DNA of 64,000 bases from Sesamum alatum (Eukaryota; Streptophyta; Magnoliopsida; Lamiales; Pedaliaceae). Below the pieces are notes generated by a model that saw only the letters and a program-made list of their open reading frames with translations, made no database searches and was not told where the DNA came from. The position numbers and the translations under genes were made by a program. How positions within the stretch are numbered: position 1 is the stretch's first letter; each line of letters opens with the position of its first letter. The stretch covers positions 1,364,001 through 1,428,000 of the forward strand of contig JACGWO010000012.1 of the NCBI GenBank assembly GCA_034509735.1, written 5' to 3'. Shown here piece by piece: positions 48,756 through 61,900 of this stretch.

Positions 48756-48855
48756 AGGCAAAATTACACTTTTGGTCCCATAGGACTGGGGGGTCAACAC
48801 TTTTGTTGTACCCCCTCTTTATTTATTAATGCAATTTACCTTTATCTAAAAAAAA
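48756..48855. repeat. Hybrid-unit segment 6
   Basis: Same segment and junctions, TTTATCT variant before the A-run, as in segments 3 and 8. Confidence 0.85.
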
Positions 48856-50228
48856 TACTCAACACAATCGTAGGAAACACCTTGTGCTTTCAGTCCTTTT
48901 TTGGCTATAAATATATTCGTATTGACTCTAATAATCAATATTAAAGCTACTATTCGATTATAAGACTAGGCCTATATTTAGAACACTCTTTTGAGCCATG
49001 GACTCATCTTTGTACCTTTGCGCAACGACAAACTCCTTTAAACAAGTTTATACAGTAATGCACTTTTTTTCTTTACCCTATCGAGGCATCAAGAACCTTC
49101 ATAAATAATCGTACGTCCGGATACATGCCTAATACTCAACACAATCGTAGGAAACACTCCTTATCATTGACTGATAGATGACTCATGTTTTGCTATAAGT
49201 ATACTCGTATTGACTCTAATAATCAATATTAAAGCCACTCTTCGATCATATGACTAGGACTTCATCTTATACAACATAAAAATGCACTAGGACGACATCT
49301 ATAACACTCTTTTGAGCCATGGACTGAGCTTTGTACCTTTGCGCAACAAAAAAACTCTTTAAACAAGTTTAGACACTAATGCACTTTTATCTTTGCCATC
49401 TCGATGGCTTGGAGAACCTTCATAGTCAATCGGTACGTCCGGATACATGCCTAATAGTCAACACAATCGTAGGAAACACCTTGTGCTTTCAGTCCTTATC
49501 ATTGACTGATAGATAACTCATTTTTGGCTATAAATATATTCATATTGATTCTAATAATCAATATTAAAGGCACTCTTCGATTATATGACTAGGACTCCAT
49601 CTTATTCAACATAAAAATACACTAGTACTACATCTAAAACACTCTTTTGAGCCATGGACTCAGCTTTGCACCTTTGCACAACGACAGACTCCTTTAAACA
49701 AATTTAGACACTTATTCCCTTGTATCTTTTCCATATCTAGGGCTTGGTCAACCTTCGTAATCATCGTACATCCGGATACATACCTAATACTCGACACAAT
49801 CGTAGGAAACACCTCTTGCTTTCAATCCTTATCATTTGATTGATAGATGACTCATTTTTTTGCTACAAATATATTCCTATTGATGCTAATAATCATATTA
49901 AAGCCACTCTTCGATTATACGACTAGGACTCCATCTTATTCAACATAAAAATGCACTAGCACTACATCTAGAACACTTTGAGCCATGGACTCAGCTTTGT
50001 ACGTTTGCGCAACAGCAAACTCCTGTAAACAAGTTTTAGACACGAATGCACTTTTATCTTTGCCTTATCAAGGGCTTGGAGAACCTTCATAATTAATCGT
50101 ACGTCCGGATACATGCCTAATATTCAACACAATCGTGGGAAACATCTTGTGCTTTCAGTCCTTATCATTGACTGATAAATAACTCATTTTTGGCTATAAA
50201 TATATTCTTATTGACTCTAATAATAAAT

Positions 50229-50330
50229 AGGCAAAATTTACACTTTTGGTCCCATATGACTGGGGGGGTCAACACTTTTGTTGTACCCCCTCTTTATTTA
50301 TTAATGCAATTTACTGTTATCTAAAAAAAG
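50229..50330. repeat. Hybrid-unit segment 7
   Basis: Same segment with an extra T and an extra G in runs and TACTGTTATCT before the A-run. Confidence 0.85.
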
Positions 50331-51656
50331 TACTCAACACAATCGTAGGAAACACCTTGTGCTTTCAGTCCTTTTTTGGCTATAAATATATTCGTATTGA
50401 CTCTAATAATCAATTATTAAAACTATTATTCGATTTATAAGACTAGGACTACATTTAGAACACTCTTTTGAGCCATGGACTCATCTTTGTACCTTTGCGC
50501 AACGACAAACTCCTTTAAACAAGTTTAGACAGTAATGCACTTTTTTCTTTACCCTATCGAGGGCACGGAGAACCTTCATAATCAATCGTACGTCCGGATA
50601 CATGCCTAATACTCAGTACAATCGTAGGAAACACCTTGTCCTTTCAGTCCTTTTTTGGCTATAAATATATTCGCATTGACTCTAATAATCACTATCAAAG
50701 CTACTATTCGATTATAAGACTAGGATTACATTTAGACCACTCTTTTGAGCCATGGACTCATCTTTGTACCTTTGCGCAACGACAAACTCCTTTAAACAAG
50801 TTTAGACAGTAATGCACTTTTTCTTTACCCTATCGAGGGCATGGAGAACCTTCATAATCAATCGTACGTCCGGATACATGCCTAATACTCAGCACAATCG
50901 TAGGAAACACCTTGTGCTTTCAGTCCTTATCATTGACTGATAGATAACTCCTTTTTGGCTATAAATATATCCGTATTAACTCTAATAATCGATATTAAAG
51001 CCACTCTTCGAATATATGAATAGGACTCCATCTTATTCAACATAAAAATACACTAGTACTACATCTAAAACACTATTTTGAGTCATGGACTCAGCTTTGC
51101 ACCTTTGCACAACGACAAACTCCTTTAAACAAATTTAGACACTTATTCCCTTGTGTCATTTCTATATCTAGGGCTTGGTCAACCTTCGGAAACATCGTAC
51201 GTCCGGATACATGCATAATACTCAACACAATCGTAGGAAACACCTCTTGTTTTCAGTCCTTATCATTGACTGATAGATGACCCATTTTTGGCTGTAAATA
51301 TATTTCTATTGATTCTAATAATCAATATTAACGCCACTCTTCGATTATACGACTAGGACTCCATCTTATTCAACATAAAATGCACTAGCACTACATCTAT
51401 AACACTTTGAGCCATGGACTCATCTTTGTACGTTTGCGCAACGCAAACTCCTGTAAACAAGTTTAGACACGAATGCACTTTTATCTTTGCCATATCAAGG
51501 GCTTGGAGAACCTTCATAATCAATCGTACGTCCGGATACATGCCTAATGCTCAACACAATCATGGAAAAACACCTTGTGCTTTCAGTCCTTATAATTGAC
51601 TGATAAATAACTCATTTTTTGCTATAAATATATTCCTATTGACTCTAATAATCAAT

Positions 51657-51755
51657 AGGCAAAATTACACTTTTGGTCCCATAGGACTGGGGGTCAACAC
51701 TTTTGTTGTACCCCCTCTTTATTTATTAATGCAATTTACCTTTATCTAAAAAAAA
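51657..51755. repeat. Hybrid-unit segment 8
   Basis: Same segment and junctions; it opens the second copy of the 3.3-kb block. Confidence 0.85.
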
Positions 51756-53440
51756 TACTCAACACAATCGTAGGAAACACCTTGTGCTTTCAGTCCTTTT
51801 TTGGCTATAAATATATTCGTATTGACTCTAATAATCAATATGAAAGCTACTATTCGATTATAAGACTAGGACTACATTTAGAACACTCTTTTGAGCCATG
51901 GCCTCATCTTTGTACCTTTGCGCAACGACAAACTCCTTTAAACAAGTTTAGACAGTAATGCACTTTTTTCTTTACCCTATTGAGGGCATGGAGAACCTTC
52001 ATAATCAATCGTAGGTCCGAATACATGCCTAATACTCAACATAATCGTAGGAAAACACTCCTTATCATTGACTGATAGATGACTCATGTTTTTCTATAAA
52101 TTACACTCGTATTGACTCTAATAATCAATTTAAAGCCACTCTTCGATTATATGACTAGGACTCCATCTTATACAACATAAAAATGCACTAGGACTACATC
52201 TAGAACACTCTTTTGAACCATGGACTGAGCTTTGTACCTTTGCGCAACCAAAACTCCTTAAACAAGTTTAGACACTAATGCACTTTTATCTTTGCCATAT
52301 CGATGGCTTGGAGAACGTTCATAATCAACTATACGTCCGGAGAGATGCCTAATACTCAACACAATCGTAGGAAACACCTTGTGCTTTCAGTCTTCATCAA
52401 TGACTAATAGATAACTCATTTTTGGCTATAAATGTATTCGTATTGACTCTAATAATCAATATTAAAGCCACTCTTTCGATTATATAACTAGGACTCCATC
52501 TTATTCAACCTAAAAATACACTAATGCGACATCTAAAACACTCTTTTGAGCCATGGACTCAGCTTTGTACCTTTGCACAGTGACAAACTCCTTTAAACAA
52601 ATTTAGACACTTATTCCCATGTATTTTTTCCATATCGAGGGTTTGGTCAACCTTCGTAATCTATCGTACGTCCGGATACACGCCTAATACTCAATACAAT
52701 CGTAGGAAACACCTTGTGTTTTCAGTCCTTATCATTGACTGATAGATGACTCATTTCTGGCTAAAAAATATATTCATATTGACTCTAATAATCAATATTA
52801 AAGCCACTCTTTTCGATTATAAGACTAGTACTCCATGTTATTCAACATTAAAATGCCCTAGGACTACATCTAGAACACTCTTTTGAGCCATGAACTCATT
52901 TTCGTACCTTTGCGCAACGGCAAACTCCTGTAAATATGTTTAGACACTAATGCCCTTTTATCTATGACATATCGAGGACTTGGAGAACGTTCATAATCAA
53001 TCATACGTCCGGATACATGCCTAATACTCAGCATAATCGTAGGAAACATCTTGTGCTTTCTGTCCTTAGCATTGACCGATAGATAACTCATTTTTGCCTA
53101 AAAATATATTCATACTAACTCTAATAATCGATGTTAAAGCCACTCTTCAATTCAACATAAAAATACACTAGTACTACATCTAAAACACTCTTTTGAGCCA
53201 TGGACTCAGCTTTGCACCTTTTCACAACGACAAACTCCTTTAAACAAATTTAGACACTTATTCCCTTGTATCATTTCCATATCAAGGGCTTGGTCAACTT
53301 CGTAATCATCGGATGTCCGGATAAATGCCTAATACTAAACATAATCGTAGGAAACAACTTGTGCTTTTAGTCCTTATCATTGACTGATAGATGACTCATT
53401 TTTTGCTATAAATATATTCGTATTGACTCTAATAATCAAT

Positions 53441-53540
53441 AGGCCAAATTACACTTTTGGTCCCATAGGAGTGGGGGGTCAACACTTTTGTTGTACCCCC
53501 TCTTTATTTATTAATGCAATTTACATTTACCTAAAAAAAA
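53441..53540. repeat. Hybrid-unit segment 9
   Basis: Same segment with AGGCCAAATT at its start. Confidence 0.85.
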
Positions 53541-54982
53541 TACTCAACACAATCGTAGGAAACACCTTGTGCTTTCAGTCCTTATCATTGACTGATAGAT
53601 AACTCATTTTTGGCTATAAATATATTCGTATTGACTCTAATAATCAATATTAAAGCTACTATTCGATTATAAGACTAGGACTCCATGTTATTCAACATTA
53701 AAATGCACTAGGACTACATCTAGAACACTCTTTTGAGCCATGGACACATCTTTGTATCTTTGCGCAACGACAAGCTCCTTTAAACAAGTTTAGACACTAA
53801 TGCACTTTAATCTTTGCCATATTCAGGGCTTGGACAACCTTCATAATCAATCGTACGTCCAAATACATGCCTAATACTCAAACACAATCATAGGAAACAC
53901 TTTGTGCTTTTAGTCCTTATCGTTGACTGATAGATGACTCATTTTTGGTTATAAATATATTCATATTGACTCTAATAATCAATATTAAAGCCACTCTTCG
54001 ATTATACGTCTAGCAATCCATCTTATTCAACATAAAAATGCACTAGCACTACATCTAGAACAGTTTGAGCCGTGGACTCAACTTTTGTACCTTTGCGCAA
54101 CGATAAACTCCTGTAAACAAGTTTAGACTCTAATGCAGTTTTATCTTTTGCCATATCGAGGGCTTGGAGAACCTTCACAATCAATCGTACATCCGGATAC
54201 ATTCCTAATACTCAGCACAATCGTAGGAAACACCTTGTGCTTTCAGTCCTTATCATTGACTGATAGATACTCATTTTTGGCTATAAATATATCCGTATTA
54301 ACTCTAATAATCGATATTAAAGCTACTCTTCTATTATATGACTAGGACTCCATCTTATTCAACATAAAAATACACTAGTACTACATCTAACACACTCTTT
54401 TTGAGCCATAGACTCAGCTTTGCACCTTTGAACAACGACAAACTCTTTTAAACAAATTTAGACACTTATTCCCTTGTATCTTTTCCATATCTAGGGCTTG
54501 GTCAACCTTCGTAATCATCGTACGTCCGGATACATGCCTAATACTCAACACAATCGTAGGAAACACCTCTTGCTTCCAGTCCTTATCATTGACTGATAGA
54601 TGACTCATTTTTTGCTATAAATATATTCCTATTGATTCTATTAATCAATATTAAAGCCACTCTTTGATTATACGACTACGACTCCATCTTATTCAACATA
54701 AAAATGCACTAGCACTACATCTAGAACACTCTAAGCCATGGACTCAGCTTTGTACGTTTGTGCAACGGCAAACTACTGTAGACAAGTTTAGACACGAATG
54801 TACTTTTATCTTCGCCATATCAAGGGCTTGGAGAACCTTCATAATCAATCGTACGTCCGGACACATGCCTAATGCTCAAACACAATTGTAGGAAACACCT
54901 TGTGCTTTCAGTCCTTATCATTGACTGATAGATAACTCATTTTTGGCTATAAATGTATTCCGTATTGACTCTAATAATCAAT

Positions 54983-55083
54983 AGGCAAAATTACCACTTT
55001 TGGTCCCATAGGACTGGGGGGTCAACACTTTTGTTGTACCCCGTCTTTATTTATTAATGCAATTTACCTTTACCTAAAAAAAA
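54983..55083. repeat. Hybrid-unit segment 10 (last)
   Basis: Same segment. The sequence that follows (55084-55968) repeats 53541-54431, a tandem ~1.5-kb duplication cut short at about 55968. Confidence 0.85.
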
Positions 55084-55967
55084 TACTCAACACAATCGTA
55101 GGAAACACCTTGTGCTTTTAGTCCTTATCATTGACTGATAGATAACTCATTTTTGGCTATAAATATATTCGTATTGACTCTAATAATCAATATTAAAGCT
55201 ACTATACGATTATAAGATTAGGACTCCATGTTATTCAACATTAAAATGCACTAGGACTACATCTAGAACACTCTTTTGAGCCATGGACTCATCTTTGTAT
55301 CTTTGCGTAACGACAAACTCCTTTAAACAAGTTTAGACACTAATGCACTTTAATCTTTGCCATATTCAGGGCTTGGACAACCTTCATAATCAATCGTACG
55401 TCCAGATACATGCCTAATACTCAACACAATCATAGGAAACACTTTGTGCTTTTAGTCCTTATCGTTGACTGATAGATGACTCATTTTTGGTTATAAATAT
55501 ATTCATATTGACTTTACTAATCAATATTAAAGCCACTCTTCGATTATACGACTAGGAATCCATCTTATTCAACATAAAAATGCACTAGCACTACATCTAG
55601 AACACTTTGAGCCGTGGACTCAACTTTTTACCTTTGCGCAACGATAAACTCCTGTAAACAAGTTTAGACTCTAATGCAGTTTTATCTTTGCCATATCGAT
55701 GGCTTGGAGAACCTTCACAATCAATCGTACGTCCGGATACATGCCTAATACTCAGCACAATCGTAGGAAACACCTTGTGCTTTCAGTCCTTATCATTGAC
55801 TGATAGATAACTCATTTTTGGCTATAAATATATCCGTATTAACTCTAATAATCGATATTAAAGCTACTCTTCAATTATATGACTAGGACTCCATCTTATT
55901 CAACATAAAAAATACACTAGTACTACATCTAACACACTCTTTTGAGCCATAGACTCAGCTTTGCACC

Positions 55968-58900
55968 TTCATAATCAATCGTACGTCCGGATACATGCCT
56001 AATACTCAACACAATCGTAGGAAACACTCCTTATCATTGACTGATAAATGACTCATGTTTTGCTATAAGTATACTCGTATTGACTCTAATAATCAATATT
56101 AAAGCCACTCTTCGATTATATGACTAGGACACCATCTTATACAACATAAAAATGCACTAGGACTACATCTATAACACTCTTTTGAGCCATGGACTGAGCT
56201 TTGTACCTTTGCACAACAAAAAACTCCTTTAAACAAGTTTAGACACTAATGCACTTTTATCTTTGCCATATCGATGGCTTGGAGAACGTTCATAATCAAA
56301 CGGTACGTCCGGATACATGCCTAATAGTCAAAACAATCGTAGGAAACACCTTGTGCTTTCAGTCCTTATCATTGACTCATAGATAACTCATTTTTGGTTA
56401 TAAATATATTCATATTGATTCTAATACTCAATATTAAGGGCACTCTTCGATTATATGACTAGGACTCAATCTTATTCAAAATTAAAATGCACTAGTACTA
56501 CATCTAAAACACTCTTTTGAGCCATGGACTCAGTTTTGTACCTTTGCACAATGACAAACACCTTTAAACAAATTTAGACACTTATTCCCTTGTATCATTT
56601 CCATACCTAGGGCTTGGTCAACCTTCGTAATCATCGTACGTCCGGATACATGCCTAATACTCAACACAATCGTAGGAAACACCTCTTGCGTTCAGTCCTT
56701 ATGAATGACTGATAGATGACTCATTTTTGGCTATAAATACATTTCTATTGATTCTAATAATCAATATTAAACCCACTTTTCGATTATACGATTAGGACTC
56801 CATCTTATTCAACATAAAAAATGCACTGGCACTACATCTAGAACACTTTGAGCCATGGACTCAACTTTGTACGTTTGCGCAACGGCAAACTCCTGTAAAC
56901 AAGTTTAGACACGAATGCACTTTTATCTTTGCCATATCAAGGGCTTGGAGAACCTTCATAATCAATCGTACGTCCGGATACATGCCTAATGCTCAACACA
57001 ATCAGAGGAAACACCTTGTGCTTTTTAGTCCGTATCATTTGACTGATAGATAACTCATTTTTGGCTATAAATATATTTGTATTGACTTTAATAAATAGTA
57101 TTAAAGCCACTCTTCAATTATACGACTGGGCTCCATCTTATTCAACATAAAAATGCACTAGGACTGTATCTAGAACACTCTTTTGAGCCCTGAACTCAAA
57201 TTTGTACCTTTGTGCAACGACAAACTCCTTTAAATAAGTTTAGACACTAATGCACTTTTATCTTTGCCATATCAAGGGCTTGGAGAACCTTCATAATCAA
57301 TTGTACGTCCGGATACATGCCTAATACTCAACACAATCATAGAAAACACCTTGTGCTTTCAGCCCTTATCATTGACTGATAGATAACTCATTTTTGGCTA
57401 TAAATATATTCGTATTGACTCTAATAATCAATATTAAAGCCACTCTTCGACTATATGACTAGGACTCCATCTTATTCAGCATAAAAATGTACTAGGACTA
57501 TATCTAGAACACTCTTTTGAGCCATGGACTCAGCTTTATTCCTTTGCACAACGGCAAATTCTTTTAAACAAATTTTGACACTAATGCACTTTTATCTTTG
57601 CCATATCGAGGGTATGGACAACCTTCATAATCAATCGTACGTCTGGATACATACATAATACCCATTTCAATTTTAGGAAACACCTTGTGCTTTCAGTCCT
57701 TATCATTGACTGATAGATGACTCATTTTTTGCTATAAATATATTCGTATTGACTCTAATAATCAATATTAAAGCCACTCTTCGATTATACGACTACGATG
57801 CCATCTTATTCAACAAAAATAATGCACTAGGACTACATTTAGAACACTCTTTCGAGCCATGGACTCAGCTTTGTACCTTTTCGCAACGACAAACTCCTTT
57901 AAACAAGTTTAGACACTAATGCACTTTTATCTTTGCCATATCGAGGGCTTGGAGAACCTTCATAATCAATCGTACATACGGATACATGCCTAATACTCAA
58001 TACAATCATAGGAAACACCTTGGGCTTTTAGTCCTTATCATTGACTAATAGATGAGTCATTTTTGGCTATGAATATTTTCGTATTGACTCTAATAATCGA
58101 TATTAAAGCCACTCTTCAATTATATGACTAGGACTCCATCTTATTCAACATAAAAATGCTCTAGGACTACATCTAGAAAACTCTTTGGAGCCATGGACTC
58201 AACTTTGTACCTTTGTTCAACGACAAACTCCTTTAAACAAGTTTAGACACTAATGCACTTTTATCTTTGCCATGTCGGGGGTTTGGAGAACCTTCATAAT
58301 CAATTGTACGTCCGGATACATTCCTAATACTCAACACAATCGTAGGAAACACCTTGTACTTTCAGTCCTTATCATTGACTGATAGATAAATCATTTTTGG
58401 CTATAAATATGTTCGTATTGACTCTAATAATCAATATTAAACCACTCTTCGATTACAAGACTAGGACGCCATTTTATTCAACATAAAAATGCACTAGGAC
58501 TACATTTAGAACACTCTTTCGAGCCATGGACTCAGCTTTGTACCTTTTCGCAACGACAAACTCCTTTAAACAAGTTTAGACACTAATGCACTTCTATCTT
58601 TGCCATATCGAGGGCTTGTCGAACCTTCATAATCGATCATACGTCCGGATACATGCTTAATACTCGATACAATTATAGAAAACACCTCGTGCTTTCAATC
58701 CTTATCATTGACTGATAGATGACTCATTTTTTGATATAAATATATTCGTATTGACTCTTATAACCAATATTAAAGCCACTTTTCAATTATACGACTAGGA
58801 CTCCATCTTATTCAACATAAAAATGCACTAGGACTACATCTAGAACACTCTTTCGAGCCATGGACTGACCTTTGTACCATTGTGCAACGACAAAACTCCT

Positions 58901-61900
58901 TTAAAACAAGTTTTAGATACTCATGCACTTTTATCTTTGCCATATCGAGGGCTTGGAGAACGTTCATAATCAATTGTACATCCGGATACATGCCTAATAC
59001 TCAACACAATCGTAGGAAACACCTTGTGCTTTCAGTCCTTATCATTTACTGATAAATAACTCATTTTTGGCTATAAATATATTCGTAGTGACTCTAATAA
59101 TCAATATTAAAGCCACTCTTCGATTATATGACTAGGACTCTTTTGAGCCATGTACTTAGCTTTGTACCTTTGCATAATGACACACTCCTTTAAAAAAATT
59201 TAGACACTTAATCCCTTTTATCTTTGCCATATCGAGGGCTTGATCAACCTTCGCAATCAATCGTACATCCGGATACATGCCTAATACTCAATACAATCAT
59301 AGAAAACACCTTGTGCTTTCAGTCATTATCATTGACTGATATATGACTTAGTTTTGGCTATAAATATATTCGTATTGACTCTAATAATCAATATTTAAAG
59401 CCACTCTTCGACTATATGATTTGACTCTATGTTATTAAACACAAAAAATGCACTACGACTACATCTAGAACACTCTTTTGAGCCATGGACTCAGTTTTAT
59501 TCCTTTGCGCAACGACGAACTCCTTTAAACAAGTTTAGAGACTGATGCACTTTTATCTTTGCCATAGTGATGGCTTGGAGAACCTTCATAATCAATCGTA
59601 CTTCCGGGTACATGCCTAATAGTCAACACAATCCTAGGAAACACCTTGTGCTTCCAGTCCCTATCATTGACTGATAGATAACTCATTTTTTGCTTTAAAT
59701 ATATTCATATTAACTCTAATAATCAATATTAAAACCACTCTTCGATTATATGACTAGGACTTAATCTTATTCAAAATTAAAATGCACTAGTACTACATCT
59801 AAAACACTCTTTTGAGGCATGGACTCAGCTTTGTACCTTTGCACAATGACAAACTCCTTTAAACAAATTTAGACACTTATTCCCTTTTATCTTTGCCATA
59901 TCGAGAGCTTGGTCAACTTGCGTAATCAATCGTATGTCCGGATACATGCCTAAAACTCAACACAATCGTAGGAAACACCTTGTGTTTTCAGTCCTTATCG
60001 TTGACTCATAGATGACTCATTTCTGCTATAAATATATTCGTATTGACTTTAATATTATTAATATTAAAGCGACTCTTCGATTATAAGACTAGGACTCCAT
60101 GGTGTTCAACATTAAAATGCAATAGGACTACATCTAGAACACTCTTTTCAGCATGGACTCATCTTTTTAGCTTTGCGCAAAGACAAACGCCTTTAAACAA
60201 ATTTAGACACTAATGCAATTTTATCTTTGCCATATCCAGGGCTTGGAGAACCTTCATAATCAATCGTAGTCCGGATACGTGTCTAATAGTTAACACAATC
60301 GTAGGAAACACCTTGCGTTTTTAGTCCTTATCATTGACTGATAGATGACTCATTCTGGCTATAAATATATTCGTATTGGCTCTAATAAACAATATTAAAG
60401 CCACTATTCGATTATACGACTAGGACTCCATCTCATTCAACATTAAAATGCACTAGGACTATATCTAGAACACTCTTTTGCGCCATGGACTCACCTTTGT
60501 ACCATTGCGCTACGACGAACTCCTTTAAACAAATTTAGACACTAATGCACTTTTATTTTTCCCATATCGAGGGCTTGGACAACCTTCATAATCAATCGTA
60601 CGTCCGGATACATGCCTAATACCCAATACAATCTTAGGAACACCTTGTGTTATCAGTCCTTATATATGATTGATAGATGACTCATTTTTGGCTATAAATA
60701 TATTCATATTCACTCTAATAATCAATATTAAAGCCACTCTTCGATTATATGACTAAGACTCCATCTTATTCAACATAAAAATGCACTAGGACTACATTTA
60801 GAACACTCTTTTAAGCCATGGACTCAGCTTTATTCCTTTGCGCAACGGCAAACTCCTTTAAACAAGTTTAGACACTGATGCACATATATCTTTGCCATAG
60901 CGATGGCTTGGAGAACCTTCATAATCAATCGTACGTCCGGATACATGCCTAATAGTCAAAATAATCGTAGGAAACACCTTGTGCTTTCAGTCCTTATCAT
61001 TGACTGATAGATGACTCATTTTTTCCTATAAATATATTCGTATTGACTCTAATATTCAATATTAAAGCCACTCTTCGATTATATGACTAGGACTCCATCT
61101 TATTCAACATTTAAATGCACTAGTACTACATCTAAAACACTCTTTTGAGCCATGGACTCAGCTTTGTACCTTTGCACAACGACAAACTCCTTAAACAAAT
61201 TTAGACAGTTAATCCCTGCAATCTTTGCCATATCGACGGCTTGGTCAACCTTCGTAATCAATCGTACGTCCGGATACATGCCTAATACTCAATACAATCA
61301 TAGAAAACACCTTGTGCTTTCAGTGCTTGTCATTGACTGATAGATGACTCATTTTTTGCTATAAATATATCGTATTGACTCTAATAATCAATATTAAAGC
61401 CACTCTTCGATTATACGGCTAGGACTCATTCTTATTCAACATAAAAATGCACTAGGACTACATCTGGAACACTCTTTCGAGCCATGGACTCAACTTTGTA
61501 CCATTCTGCAACGACAAACTCCTTTAAACAAGTTTAGACACTAATGCAGTTTTTATCAATGCCATATCGAGGGCTTAGAGAACCTTCATAATGAATTGCA
61601 CGTCCGGATACATGCGTAATACTCAACATAATCGTAGGAAACACCTTGTGCTTTCAGTCCTTATCATTGACAGATAGATAACTCATTTTTTGCTATAAAT
61701 ATATTCGTACTGACTCTAATAATCAATATTAAAGCCACTGTTCGATTATACGACTAGGACTCCATCTTATTCAACATTAAAATGCACTAGTACTACATCT
61801 AAAACACCCTTTTGAGCCATGGACTCAGCTTTGTACCTTTGCACAACCCCAAACTTCTTTAAACAAATTTAGACACTTAATCCCTTTTATGTTTGCCATA

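Larger units (their letters stand above)
51657..54982. repeat. Satellite: ~3.3-kb block, second copy of the ~9-kb duplication
   Basis: Counterpart of 42691-46010 at an offset of 8966-8972 bp, colinear through three hybrid segments and eight to nine monomers with a low level of substitutions. Confidence 0.82.
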
